In this document: positions 44,955 to 56,783 of the stretch, piece after piece
Position numbering within the stretch: the stretch's first letter is position 1
Layout: each line of letters starts with the position of its first letter
Assembly (NCBI GenBank): GCA_963383645.1
Contig: OY726560.1
Span: 64,920,323-64,984,322 of the forward strand
Source: Muscardinus avellanarius
Lineage: Eukaryota > Chordata > Mammalia > Rodentia > Gliridae
Length of the DNA stretch: 64,000 bases
Reading direction: 5' to 3'
Notes under the pieces: model-generated
What the model was told of the DNA's origin: nothing
The model's input: only the letters and a program-made list of their open reading frames with translations
The model's database searches: none
Translations under genes and position numbers: made by a program

Positions 44955-45036
44955 AATCCATGACCCTTGACTTCATCTAAGGACAGAGGGAGAATCCATG
45001 ACCCTTGACTTCAGTTAGATCTAAGGACAGAGGGAG
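44955..45036. repeat. ~40-bp tandem duplication
   Basis: Two units start 'aatccatgacccttgacttc' at 44955 and 44993. The second has a 6-base insertion ('gttaga') and both share 'tctaaggacagagggag'. Confidence 0.9.
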
Positions 45037-45784
45037 AATGCAAGGAAGATAACTTACAATCCACAAGCTGCCTCCCCCAGGCACTGGAGAGACACATATT
45101 TCCTAGTGCAAGTTCTGAGATATCAACATACAGAATCAAGTCAGCATTATCTTTGGGGCTATTTTCTACAAATTCTCCTAAAATGGGTTATTTTGAAACT
45201 TGGATAGCCCTTCTTTCTTAGGAGAAACCTGCTAAACTACTGTGAAAATGCTTCTAAGAATTATCAACCTCCTTCTTCAGGGAATGCGCATACCCTAAGA
45301 GGGTCGAAATCTACACACCAAAAGGCAATACAGTCAGTTCTGTGATAACAGTACACAAGCATTCCTAAAAATCACTAAGTTTGCTGCCAATGTGATGGCA
45401 TTTCTGGACCTGATGAAGTGTCATCTTTGAGTGACTATCTCCAAGACCATTGGAACAATTTCCTCTGTAGATGCATGGGGGGTGTTTGTTACTACCCCTC
45501 AGTGCTTAAGTGGTTTTACGTTACTTGTTTTTGTCTATGATTTCACATATTCATTTTGCATATTTTGTTTTTTTGTGTTGCAAAAAATTGATTACTTTTT
45601 TAAAATCCCACTATATGATATAAAATCACACACACAAACTAATAGAGTTCATAGGAAAAATGAATGCTCAAAATCTTCAGCAGCAAACCATTAAAAGATA
45701 ACGTAAAGGTAATAGTACTAGTTTACATATGTTAAATGGTTAAAAGCTTGATGCTATGTATATATAAAAATTATCAATGCCAAT
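45037..45784. other. Unassigned sequence
   Basis: An 87-codon frame at 45431-45694 includes an aromatic-rich run but no family was recognised. Confidence 0.45.
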
Positions 45785-45935
45785 CTCAAAATCACGTAGC
45801 GGGAAGGGGAGGAAGTGGGATGGGGTATAAGGGGAGCTCATCAAGTGCTGTGTGAATGCATGTCCCTACCACTCTGATCCTCATTATAATGTGTGCTTAA
45901 TGCATCAATAAAAGTAAATTAAAAATAAGATGAAT
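45785..45935 (+). mobile_element. L1 3' end, very short copy
   Basis: About 150 bp: purine-rich 3'UTR then 'ttaatgcatcaataaaagta'. Major lineage. Confidence 0.7.
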
Positions 45936-46899
45936 ACTCCAATAAATACTACATTCTATCTTGAAAAAGACCCAGAGTTTGCTTGTGGCATCAAAAGGGC
46001 TGCAGCCTGTGAGTTATTAGAAGGTTGGAAGGAGGTATCTGGATCGGAGGGGAGGTGTCACACCAGATGTGGCTACTGACACATGGTGAAGGAAGGCAGC
46101 TGGCAGATGGTGGCAGTGTGTTCCAGTGTGCATTCCTACACAACCTTGTTCAGCTGGGAGCTGTTTTCTGTATTCACCTCGTGTTTTTCATGGACAAAAA
46201 TTATGCACAAGGAAACAAGAAATTCACATTACGATCAAGTTGTTCTCAGAACTGTGTTGGAACAACTTTGAGTTTTTAAAATAAGTGGTAGGGAAGAAAG
46301 GATTGGTAGTTTGCTCTTCTGACTACTTTCTACTATTTCTAGGTCAAAAAAAAGGTTGTCTGTGAAAGAAAATGTAATTAGATTATACAGAAAAACTCAA
46401 ATTAAAACCTCTAGAGTGTTTTAATATCTCTGATGCCAATTAGGCCAGATCCCTCCTGTGCTTTTCTTTGGTGACCTCCATCTCCAGAGAAGATGCAGCC
46501 CTGGGGTTCCTCTTATTTTTGTAACCTCTTCTCCATAAATATCTGCTTTCATGAAAGAGTGAGATAATCTTATTCTCACTGAAATACACATAATTGGTAA
46601 GATTAAAGGACCAGAAATAAATGTATAGTAAACCTTCAAGGTAAAGAAATTTAGCAAACACTTTTATGCTATTAGGTATTATCAAACTATTGGAGCTAAA
46701 AATGATCTAGATACGTCATGAATATTAGGATACAATAGTCACCTAACAGGTGTCTATTTATACTTGAGTGTCCTCATGTATCCCTGTTGTGTTAGGAGTG
46801 GTTATAGCATCAGAGAATGCAGGTCTCCATCTTGACTTCTCCTTAATTAAACTCATCCTTTAAAAAGAACCTTTAAAGGCCTATCCCTCCATCCTTATC
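45936..46899. other. Unassigned sequence
   Basis: 46025-46279 has an 84-codon frame without a domain. No repeat recognised. Confidence 0.45.
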
Positions 46900-46955
46900 T
46901 TTCACAGAGTTGTTATGAGAAATAAATGAAAGAACGTGATGCATGGGGCCATATC
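46900..46955 (-). mobile_element. MIR scrap
   Basis: 'cagagttgttatgagaaata' and 'gaacgtgatgcatgg' match the reversed MIR left part. Short. Confidence 0.45.
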
Positions 46956-47030
46956 TGTCTTCTTAACAGGAGGCAGCTTGCAAAAGCAGTAGAAGACAAT
47001 CAGATTTTTTTACAGTAAAACCCTACTCCA

Positions 47031-47210
47031 AACAAGGTGCATGCCTATAATCCCAGATACTTGGAAGGCTGAGGCAGAAGGATCACAAGTTCGAGGCCAG
47101 ACTGGGCAACTTAGCAAGACTTTGTCTCAAAATACAATAAAAAAGGCTCAATGTGACTCAGTGGTAGAGTACTTGTCTACATGTGTGAGGCCCTGTGTTC
47201 CATCCCCAGC

Positions 47211-47270
<60 letters not shown>

Positions 47271-47271
47271 T
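47031..47271 (+). mobile_element. B1-ID SINE of ancestral form with (CA)n tail
   Basis: Its ID half keeps the ancestral 'gtggtagagtacttgtctac' and 'gaggccctgtgttccatcc', which types A-C have lost. The tail is (CA)n at 47214-47271. It shows what the ID half looked like before shortening. Confidence 0.88.
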
Positions 47272-47896
47272 TCTTAGTCTTGAAGTTTGGGTATTCATCT
47301 TAGGGTCCAATTCTTTATAATAAATTCAGTGGGGAAAACGATCCTTTTAAGAAAATAAAAGAAATATTAAATAGATATCAAAGTACTCAGCAAAATGTCT
47401 ATTCAGAGATAGATATATTTTGTTCATGTTACTGATAACAATAACAGGAACTTAATAAGAAGTAACTCCATATGTTCCATGTGCCACAATTTAGTCATTT
47501 AACTACAGGTCATACAGTATACATGTAAGCTGTCCAAATACTCTCTAAAACTGGTTATGTATGAATTTCAAAAAACACTTCAGCTTATAGAATGTGTCCT
47601 TACCTTTGTTATTTGCCGAATAAGGTAGAGGCGCCGGGTCTTCAGGTGACTAGCAGCTCAGACCTACTGGACACTTGGCCAAGGGCATGCTGTGGTCTGC
47701 ATGCCTGGGTACTCCAGGGCTGCACCTAAAGCCAGGTAGATTATGCAGATTCAACCCAAGACAGTGCCTACTTGAGTTCGCTGGCCTGGACACCAACACT
47801 AAAGTATGTGCTGTGTTTATAAGTTTGACTTTAATCTTCTGAGGATGGAGAATTAATCCTAGATGTCTTTTCAAACAGAACTACAAGGCTGATTTT
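47272..47896. other. Unassigned sequence
   Basis: Nothing recognised. Confidence 0.5.
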
Positions 47897-48539
47897 AAAA
47901 ATGCCTTTTAAATGGCTGAGTAAAATTCCATTATGTATATATCCCACAGTTTTGTAATCCATTCATCTGTTGATGGACATCTTGGCTGGTTCCATAGTTT
48001 GGCTATGGTGAATTGTGCAGTTATGAACATAGATACACATGCATTTGTTTGGTAGTTTGGTTTCTTTTCTTTTGGATAGATACCCAGAAGTGGTATTGCC
48101 GGATCGAATGGTAGATTTGTGTTAAGTGAGATTAGTCAGTCACAAAAAATAAGAAATCAGATGCTCTCCCTAATATGTGAGAGTTAGGGAGCATTGGGTC
48201 ATAGGAAAAACTCTAGATGAAAAAGAAGATCCTATGGAGGAGCAAACATGACAACCTAAAGGAGGAGAAAGGAGGGAGGAAGAGGAAAATCTCTAAAGCA
48301 CACAATGTACTTAAACATATCGAAGTCAACCACTAAGCCGAGCAAGGGAGGGAGGGATGGGGAGGGAATGGGGTGGAAATTGGGTAGGGGTTAAATCAGT
48401 GACATGTACGTGTCTTTACACACAAGTTTTTTACCCCAATATGATGTATGAATATAATGCACCAATAAAAATTTTAAAAATCACAATTTTAATGGCAATG
48501 TAAAAAGAAAAGAAAAAAAAATAAATAAAAATGCCTTTT
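47897..48539 (+). mobile_element. Twin-primed L1 with 5' inversion and short 3' tag
   Basis: An exact 13-bp TSD 'aaaaatgcctttt' flanks it at 47897-47909 and 48527-48539. 47910-48117 is L1 ORF2 in reverse ('ccattcatctgttgatggac'), and 48118-48480 is ORF2 end plus 3'UTR in sense, ending 'aatgcaccaataaaaatttt'. About 60 bp of L1 is lost at the switch. About 20 non-L1 bases ('tcacaattttaatggcaatg') precede a second A tail. Confidence 0.93.
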
Positions 48540-48624
48540 CATCCTGGTAGCTTTTGGCAGTTATATATTTAGGCTTTTAGGCATCTTATTTTTATTTTGT
48601 TCATTTTCTTTTACTTTGCCTTTG

Positions 48625-48702
48625 GTTCTTAGGGATTGAATCTAGGGTCTAGGATGTGCTAAACAAATACTCTGCCACTGAGCTGTATCCCCAACCCCAT
48701 AG
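48625..48702 (-). mobile_element. Free-standing ID SINE
   Basis: Reversed ID monomer: 'agggattgaatctagggtct', 'aaatactctgccactgagct', 'gtatccccaacccc'. No B1 half. Confidence 0.8.
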
Positions 48703-49150
48703 GTATCTTATATTTGAAAAGATTACATATAATGTGTGACCACCTGAGCAGGGCACTGCAAAGCTCTTATTTTAAAGCTAAGTCCATGAAAAACTCTTAC
48801 TCTGCAGCTAGCAGAGCTGTCCTCGCCTTCTCTCCTGAACAGGATCACCTGCTAAGTCAATGCTAGATTATGTTCAGCATGACTTTTCTTCTTTGGGCCA
48901 GAAATAAAGTCCTCAAATGTGAACCATCTACCACATTAGAAACAAAGAGGTTAGGCAATTTGGGCTTTTCCTTCCCATTTGGAGACCACGTGGTTTTTAC
49001 TTTGGAATTATAATGCAGGTGTGCTGAAGTTTCTATAATGCATATATTCTAGACATACCACAATGCAAGCTTAAGCGCTCAGGACAGGGACTTTTCCGGT
49101 CCACTGCACAATTCAAGGCCTCAAAGCCTGTCTGGAGTATTGTGGGCGCT
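48703..49150. other. Unassigned sequence
   Basis: Nothing recognised. Confidence 0.5.
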
Positions 49151-49560
49151 TGTGTTAGTTTCCTATTTCCATGTAAGAGATTACAATAAAACAGACATGT
49201 GGCTTCTCATGGCTGCTTGAGTCAGAAATCCGAATGGATCAGTTGGATCCTCTGCTAAGGTCTCGCAGGGCTGCAGTGAAGGTGCCTGTTGGCCGATACT
49301 GCCTTATCATCTGAAGTCCACTGGAAATGAATCTGCCTTTGTTGGCAGAATTCAGTTCCTCGTGGCCGTATTACTGAGAGCTTCCATTTCTTACGAGGCA
49401 TTGACCGGAGGCTATCCTCATCTCCAAGAGGACACCCTCAGCTCCCTGAGGAGCTCCCAACACAGGCAGCCCACATGTCAGCTTGTTTCTGTACAGTCAG
49501 AAATGAGGAAGAGTCCAGCAATGCCAGTGCCGCCACGTTATACAACAAACCTACTAGAAC
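49151..49560 (+). mobile_element. ERVL-type solo LTR (MLT2-like)
   Basis: 'tgttagtttcctatttccat' at 49152 is the ERVL/MLT2-style start, followed by 'tctcatggctgcttgagtca' and 'ttggcagaattcagttcctc'. The end is unclear. The 141-codon frame starting at 49362 lies mostly in it and is not a gene. Confidence 0.5.
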
Positions 49561-49799
49561 TAGGACCTTGTAACCAACCGCATCCCATCACCTTTGCCCT
49601 GCTCTGTTGGTTGCAAGCAAGTCCCAGGCCCAGCTCACTGTCAAGGGACAAGGGCAGGGGCATCAGGAAGCAGGAGCCACAGAGGCCACCCCACGAGCCT
49701 GCTCAGTGCCACCACCATGTGATGTGTTGCCTAAACAACAAATACAGAATCACGGTGTGGCTGGCACAGTCACATGGAGCAAATTAAAACCTGAGTCCT

Positions 49800-50054
49800 A
49801 GCCAGGCGTGGTGGCGCACAATTGTAATCCCAGCAATTAGGAAGCTGGAGGATCATAGTTCCCAGACAGCCTCAGCTACTTAGTGAGGCCCTATGCAACT
49901 CAGTGAGACCCTGTTTCAAAACAAAGAACCAAAAATAGGGCTGGGGGTATCGTTTGGAGGTAGAATGCCCCTGGTTTCCATCCCCAGTACCACACACAAA
50001 AAAAAACCCAAATAAATAAATAAAAATAAAAATAATAAATAAATAAAACAAATA
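49800..50054 (+). mobile_element. B1-ID SINE, type B, with long A-rich tail
   Basis: 'agccaggcgtggtggcgca' to 'ggtttccatccccagtacc', then an (AAAT)-like tail to 50054. Imperfect TSD 'aaaacctgagtcct' at 49786-49799 and again near 50055-50068. Confidence 0.92.
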
Positions 50055-50211
50055 AAAATGTGAGTCCTTTATTCTATCATTATCAGTGTATTTTCAACTG
50101 CTTCTTTAGTGAAAAGAAGCACACACATGAAAAAGAATTGTCAAAAGCCATCTAAGACTTGGAAAGTTTTGGGAGAGCTCATGAATGTATCAAAGAAATG
50201 TATTGTCATCT

Positions 50212-50213
<2 letters not shown>

Positions 50214-50249
<36 letters not shown>

Positions 50250-50250
50250 G
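50214..50250. repeat. (GTT)n microsatellite
   Basis: About twelve pure units. Confidence 0.95.
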
Positions 50251-50469
50251 AATAAAGCATTTCTAGAGCATAAAGTGAAAAAGTTCTGTGGCGAAGTAAA
50301 ATCTGCCAGGGAAAAGACATTTAATATGTGCTTCTTCTAGACTGTTCTCTCAGATTTTTGGAGAATATAGAGAATTGGAAAGGTTTTCTCTCAGAACTAT
50401 CTAATTCTATACGCTTTAAATTGAGACACTCATGCTTGCGTCAGAAAGGGGAACAAGGAACAGTTTAGA

Positions 50470-50640
50470 TCATGCTATGACAATATATGAAGTCACTGTC
50501 ACCAACCTTATGGACCCGTATGGGAGAGAGAAGGGTGGCATGGGGAAAGAGATACACCAAGTGCTATGTGCGCGTTTGCTTGTATCACTTCAAGTCTCAC
50601 TATAATGGACAATTACAATGCACAAATAAAAGAAGGAATG
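50470..50640 (+). mobile_element. L1 3' end, short copy
   Basis: Purine-rich 3'UTR, 'atcacttcaagtctcactat' and end 'acaatgcacaaataaaagaa'. Major lineage. Confidence 0.7.
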
Positions 50641-51034
50641 ATATTTAAGAACTTAGCATGCATTTGTAAAATAGTTCATATGTAAGTATTTTAATAATAT
50701 GAACTTACATAAGAGACTGAATTGATTTAAATGGCAGAGTATAGTGAGTAGAAAAATGAGGAGTGAGAGTTTCTGGTTCTTCCCCTACTAATAATTTCTA
50801 GATAAGCTGTCTACAAAGCTAAACACTGTACCCAAAGGACATACGCTTATGTGTGCATGAGGAAACCCTCAAGTATTTGGTAGGGTGGGCCATGAAAGGA
50901 AGGGATGGTCACAAAGGAACTGAGGGAGTCTTCACTGGAGAGCTCACTCTGTGCAAATGACAATGAGTTTGTGGGGCCTGCCTGGCTGGGTCAGAAACTC
51001 CACCATGGGCCCTTGGGAACCTGACTTATCTGTG
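50641..51034. other. Unassigned sequence
   Basis: Nothing recognised. Confidence 0.5.
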
Positions 51035-51155
51035 TATCCATTGCCTCGCCTAGTAAATAGGGAGATTAAAAGACTTACCTGTAGGGGCTGTGAGAATGAA
51101 TTAATTTAATACAGATAAAGCATTTATAATAAAGCCAGGGTGCTAAGTATTAGCT
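51035..51155 (-). mobile_element. MIR SINE fragment
   Basis: 'ggggctgtgagaatgaatta', 'acagataaagcatttataat' and 'gggtgctaagtattagctg' match a reversed MIR. Confidence 0.75.
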
Positions 51156-52552
51156 GTAAGATTTAGTGTTATAGTAAAATAAATTTTAATATTGGATAGT
51201 GGATCTAAATAGATATATAGGCATATAGATATTCCTTACAGATATAGGGAAAATGGGGGGCTGTTTATAAATTTCTCTGACATCCTTAGAAGAAGTGGTA
51301 TGAATGGATTAATACAACATAACTAAGGGCCTTTTTACTTTCCTTTCCAATAAGGAAAGGTAGGCTCCATGTTTCTGAGATGTGAGGAATGTTATCTTTG
51401 CAATCTGGTAAAAGCCTCCTGTGAGATAGAAGACTGGTTCCTTTCAACTAGTTCACAAGGTCAGCTCTCCTATGTTCCCCTGACAACCTAAACACCTTCC
51501 TTCCATTTGTATAACCTTTTCTGGCTCTTCATTGCCTCCTGAAATGTGTCCAACTGGCTTGGGTTCCAAAGTCCTCTATTAGTACAAACGGGTGGCTGCA
51601 CATCACAGCCTTGACTGTCCTGCTTCATCCGTCTCCACCCCGCTTCAGGGAATGACACTTCAGTTCTTCGTGTCTGCCTCCTCTGGTGCAGAGACAGCCC
51701 CCTGCTCACTTCCAGCTCCCCATGCTCCCAGAGCTAACCCTGGGTATCTGCCCTCCTGGAATCATGTCAACATCAGAAGGGCAAATGACAAGAAATGCCC
51801 CTACACTGTGATCTGTGTTCTAAGCTGAGAGAAGGGATTTATTTCTTCCCTCCAGCTTTGGAGATAACTATTTCACCAGATCAATACAGGCAGAGAAAGT
51901 TAACCACAGCATTGATTGGCTCTGGCTGACCGGAACCAAAGTCTTTACACCAGAAATGCAGCAATGAGATGGCCTCGTGACTAACGTTCCAGTCAATGAA
52001 AATGCACTAAAAAATAACATTTACAAACCTTGGGCTGCCTTCTTCTTATCCTGTTCTGCTGGTGGTAAAATCGGAATGCTGAGCCCACCCTCTGGTTTTA
52101 TAGATGGAGAAGTTCAAGCTGACGGAGCTAACATTTCTCACATAGGCCCACACGATCAGTTCAGGTGTGAGCGAGGACAGATCCCGACCCAAGGACCAGT
52201 GTCGCTCAGGCCTCTCCTACAGGTGACTGAGGCACCTGCAGCACGTCTGTAGAAAGGGGTCCCAGATGAATCCACTTCAAATGCTGCTGCATACCAATCA
52301 TGTTTTAGTCAACATTTCTATAAATAACAGAACAATTAAACATTGCGGTTCTCCTCACAGGTTCTTAACTAGTCTTTAATGACATAATGGAAGATAACTT
52401 TTAAAGAAGCTGCTCAGTGGGATTTAATTACCTAGATGATTCACACCCCCCTTCATTTGATTCCTATGTATTCTTTTAAAAATTTGCCTGAAGTATTCAG
52501 GCTAAAAAAATGAACCATTTTGGGACACTTGACATGAAGAAAATGAGGGTTT
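51156..52552. other. Mostly unassigned; possible L2 part
   Basis: 51505-51720 is GC-richer and vaguely like an L2 internal part ('ggctcttcattgcctcctga'). The 91-codon frame at 51977-52252 has no known domain. Confidence 0.35.
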
Positions 52553-52732
52553 GTTTTTTTTTTGCAGTACTGGGGATGGAATCCAGGGGCATTCTACCTC
52601 TGAGCTACACCCCCAGCCCTACTTTTTATTCTTTCTTTTGAAACAGGGTCTCATGGAGTTGCAAAGGGCCTCACTAAGTAGCTGAGGCTGTCTCAGATCC
52701 TCATATCTTCAGATCCTCCTGTCTCAGCCTCC
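52553..52732 (-). mobile_element. B1-ID SINE, type B, 5'-truncated
   Basis: Reversed copy from 'gcagtactggggatggaatc' that stops at 'gtctcagcctcc', so the first 40 bases of the B1 half are missing. The break lies at almost the same place as at 31567 and 43259. Confidence 0.9.
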
Positions 52733-53588
52733 TTTTCAACTCTATGTAGGAAGATGTTTATTTAATTAGTCAGTCTGTTATTTATTGCTAGACTTTCTGG
52801 TAAGCCATGATATTAAAATCACATTAAAGGGTGAGTATTCATTACCAAAAATGCTGAGGTCAAGAATGTTTTGCATTTTGGAATATTTGCATACACATAA
52901 TGATATAATATATCTTGGGAATGGAACCCAAGTGTAAAGGCAAAATCTACTTATGCTTCATATACCTTAGAAATGTAGCCTGAAGGTAATTTTTGCAATA
53001 TTTTAGAACAAATCTGTGCATGAAGTAAAATCACACAGTGTGGAATTGTCTACTTGTAGCATGGTGTTAGTACTTAAAATGTTTCAGATTTTGCAGGACT
53101 TTAAATTTTACATTTTCAGATTAGGGATGCTTAATTTGTATTTAAGCCATTGTCTCTGATGTCAGGTTATACTAATACCATGCTTGCAAATCCATTATTG
53201 CTCAAGAAATGCTCCAACTAGTCTATATACTTTTGGATAATAGACACTGTAGACATTATTCAGAAGACCATTTATAGAGGTGTAGGTTTTTGTCCTTCTG
53301 AAATCACTTATAAATTATTAAAAATATCTATAATATTTCTAACCAGACAAACATCTTAATTCTTGTTTTGCAAAGCAAAACAAAATCCTAAGACAAGTCT
53401 AAATTATGTGTAGTAATATTGTGTATTCCATAAGGATCAGATTGATACTTTATTTATCAACTGATCCCTGATATTTAATAAGGGTCTGATACATGGTAGA
53501 AACTCACAAAATATGCACTAATGGGTAAAATTATTTATTAAATAGATGATATATAACTAGCACAAATTTACAGTTTAAGAGGAAAAAT
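52733..53588. other. Unassigned AT-rich sequence
   Basis: Nothing recognised. Confidence 0.5.
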
Positions 53589-53780
53589 GGCCAGACATGG
53601 TGGTGAACACCTGCAATCCCAGTACTTGGCAGCCTGAGACAGGGGATTGCAAGTTTGAGGACAACCTCAGCAACTTAGTGAGACCCTGTTTCAAAAATAA
53701 TAAAATAGGGCTAGAAGTATAGCTCTGAGGTAGAATGGCCAATCCCCAGTACATAGAATAAATAATTAAAATAAAAGGAA
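53589..53780 (+). mobile_element. Old B1-ID SINE
   Basis: 'tggccagacatggtggtga' to 'tagctctgaggtagaatgg', with a deletion of 'cccctgggtt' before 'ccaatccccagtac'. Confidence 0.87.
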
Positions 53781-56369
53781 AGGAAAAGAAAAAAATATGT
53801 CAAATAATAATTTGTCTAATGGTCAAATACACTAGATGGAATAACACCGAGAAGGGGACTGTTGCCCCTATCTCTGGTTTACACGCTCAGGTTGGGACAC
53901 AACTCTTCAAAATGTATTTCAAAAGATGGTGAAATTGTGCTTCAGAATTCATTAGATGCTTATTTGCTTTTTGCAATTTATTGAAAATTTTAGTCTAGAT
54001 TTTATTAAAATGTGGTGTTGATGCTGACTTATTTCCTACTCTTATTATTAAAATACTATTAAAATGAGTGCAGAGAAATAAGTAAATCAACAAATGTTGT
54101 TACTGTGGTATAACAAGCAAAGCAAACATACAAACATGCTTCCTGGGAAGCAAAGAAAGAACCAGTAGCTGAACTGGTGACAGAAAGGCATGTGGTTAAA
54201 GTCCATTCTGTTTTTCAAGTTGTTGTAGTAGAAAGATCTAGAAGCTGGGATCTGGACTGGGTGAGTTGATCCTGCTGGAGATCCCGACTGCCATGAACTC
54301 TATGTACACCACCAGATGGCAGACGCTCCTGGGCATGCATGAGAGGTCCTTAGTGACATGTTGGGATTGAGTCATTAGACCAAATTTTTAAAAATTCAGG
54401 TCAGATAGAACTAAGAGATAGGAAAAAAAAATCACCAGAATTCTTTTGAAAAATACAGTTCCATAAGTTTGTAGTCTTATTTCTTAAATCAAAAAGGAAG
54501 ACTCATCTAAACGGAACATATACATATTAGTAACTCTTATTCTAGCATATCCACGTACCTACAGTTCGATTTTCTAGAAAAACAAGTCTCAGAGACAGAA
54601 GTCCAGAGATCATATTCCACTCTGTGTCTAAGGGCTGAATACATAACCTGCTGAATTAATGTACCTGAAATACAATACTGAGAGGTCTGGCCACCTTGGA
54701 CAATGATACTTCGAAGAGCAGTGCTTTGGTTAGAAAGGGACACCGGGCTTTGCCGCAGACAAATGTAAGAGGGCACTAAATGCCTGTCTCTGCTGCACAT
54801 TTTAATTCACTTGAATCCTTTTCTTTCCAGTAATTTAAGATCCATTAACTTCCTCAAGATACAGCTAATTGATATGGTTGATACGATACTGCAGAAGGGA
54901 GATCCGGGATTGGCTCAGCACAGGCAATAAAACCTGTTCCTTTCTAGAGGGGTCTCCCCAGTTGGTTCTGGTGAGACTCTGTTTAGTCTCTCTAAGCAAA
55001 ATATCCAAACTACTTATTGTATTTGGTCCTGATGGGGATACTGTCTTTAAACTATTTCCTAGTAGAGTAACCAGAAACTCCAGTTTCACTAAAGCAGTGC
55101 TGTTTACATCTCACTTACACTGCTATGGTTTTGAAGATTATTTCAATTGTTACCTGAAGTTGATCATGCCTGTACACAATGAAATATTGAAAAAAATCTA
55201 TTTTATGATAATATTTAGATGAAATAAAATTGAAGATAAAATAATGTTCTTAAAATTAAGGTGAGTAAATAAGTCCCATCCTCTACTACTCTATCTCTAT
55301 ATCGACTGCAAAATAATAAAAATTCATTGAAATCATATCTTAAAACTTCCTCATTTTATCAGTGAGAAAGTTATTTTACAACACAGCAACATTCCTATTT
55401 TTAAACTAGCATTTTAAGTGAATTAATGGGCAAGGGGAAAAAAGGGAAAAATTCTCAGATTCTAAAGGGATAAGATCTGGGAATACTTTTTTATCTTGGA
55501 CCTACTTCTCTGTCTTTAGAGAAACTTGACTTTGGGGGACGTTAGCTGTTTGGGATCTTTTAGTTAACACACACTGAGCAACTTGAAGGATTATGAGATA
55601 ACATCGGTCTACTTTGCCACCTCGGCAGGTATTTTTAGCTTCCCCATCATCCAGATGCAGCAACAAGGGGACTGTATGAGAAACAGCAGCGTGTGTAGGT
55701 ACCAAGGCGAGTGGGAGGCTGCTCAGCATCAGCAACTGCATGATGAAAGACTCCAAATGTCAGTGCTGATGTTTGATCCCAGAGTCCTGAAGTTGTTCTG
55801 CCACGTATTTATATTACTCGCTAAAGAGCTACTGGTTAGATAATATTATGGTTTGTGTTTTTTTAAATAGGCTGCACACCGCCCTTGCCAAAAATTGCTC
55901 CATTTTTATTTTGTTGTTCATTTATTTTTGAGGGGTGGGGAGGAATTTAACACCTGGGAAAGCCACTGAGTGGAAGTTTAGAAGTGAGGGGAAGGCATAC
56001 AATACAGACCACCAAGACTAACAGGTCTGTTCTCAACATATCTGTGAGGCGGAGAGGAAAGGGTCTGTCTCTTTTCTTGCCTTTCTTCTCTTCCAGTTTT
56101 ATTATGTGGGCTGTCTTTATGTTGCCCTCTGCCAGTGATCTGAATACCCAATTTTGAACCAGTTCTGTAGATATCACTTGGTTCCCCAGCCTTTCCTCTC
56201 CCTGCCCAAGCAGACCTTATCCTAAAGCTCCATTCACTGATCAGCTGACAAGGATCCACGGGCAAGCAGGCATCTAATGGTCTAGCACTGCTATAACCCT
56301 CAGCCTTTCGAGGATCACAGTTCCTTTCTCCTTGGCATCCAAACAGTACTTCAGAAGAAAACACCTTTT
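53781..56369. other. Long unassigned stretch
   Basis: About 2.6 kb without a recognised transposon, the longest gap in the window. Frames at 54869-55222 (117 codons) and 55583-55843 have no domain I know. If conserved across rodents this would be the first place to seek a distal regulatory element or a missed exon. Confidence 0.45.
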
Positions 56370-56774
56370 GTTAGGGTTTGGATCTGGACTGCTCCCCAAA
56401 GTCTCATTTTAAAAACATGAACCCACTTCAGTAAGGTGGAGCTTTTAAGCAATGATCAGATCATGATGGACTCCTGAGAGGAGGGGCCTAGTTGGAGGAA
56501 ACAGGTAACTCGAAGCATGTCCTGGAAGGGTTTATCTTCTCGCCAACACCTCTCTCTCCCTATCCCTCTCCCCCTCCCCTCCCCCTCTCCCACCTCCCCC
56601 TCCCCCCTATCTACAGCTGCTATGAGCTGAGCAGTTTTCCTCTGCCATATTCTTCCACCATGATGTCTCTGCCTTGGATCTAGCTGACCATGAACAGAAA
56701 AATTTGAGCGAGAATAAATCTTTCCTCCTGTAAGTTGTGCTTGTCAGGTATTTTTGGTCACTGCGATGAAAAAC

Positions 56775-56783
<9 letters not shown>
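56370..56783 (+). mobile_element. ERVL-MaLR solo LTR (MST/MT-like)
   Basis: 'tgttagggtttggatctgga' opens it. 'ggggcctagttggaggaaac', the C-rich block at 56545-56610, 'accatgatgtctctgcc' and 'aataaatctttcctcctgta' follow, with the end near 'gatgaaaaactaacaca'. Intact for a solo LTR, with an internal deletion relative to longer relatives. Confidence 0.88.
56545..56610. repeat. C-rich pyrimidine tract inside the LTR
   Basis: Nearly pure C/T with several runs of four or more C, for example 'ctccccctcccctccccctc'. The minus strand is G-rich. Confidence 0.9.

Noticed and set aside
48625..48702. tRNA-like sequence with A-box-like motif
   Set aside because: It is an ID SINE monomer. No cloverleaf with an intact anticodon arm can be drawn. 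The same holds for the ID halves of all the dimers.
49362..49787. 141-codon frame
   Set aside because: It lies mostly in an ERVL-type LTR and has no domain.
54869..55222. 117-codon frame in transposon-poor DNA
   Set aside because: No domain or start context recognised, and the opposite strand has an equally open frame. Kept only as part of the gap to re-check.
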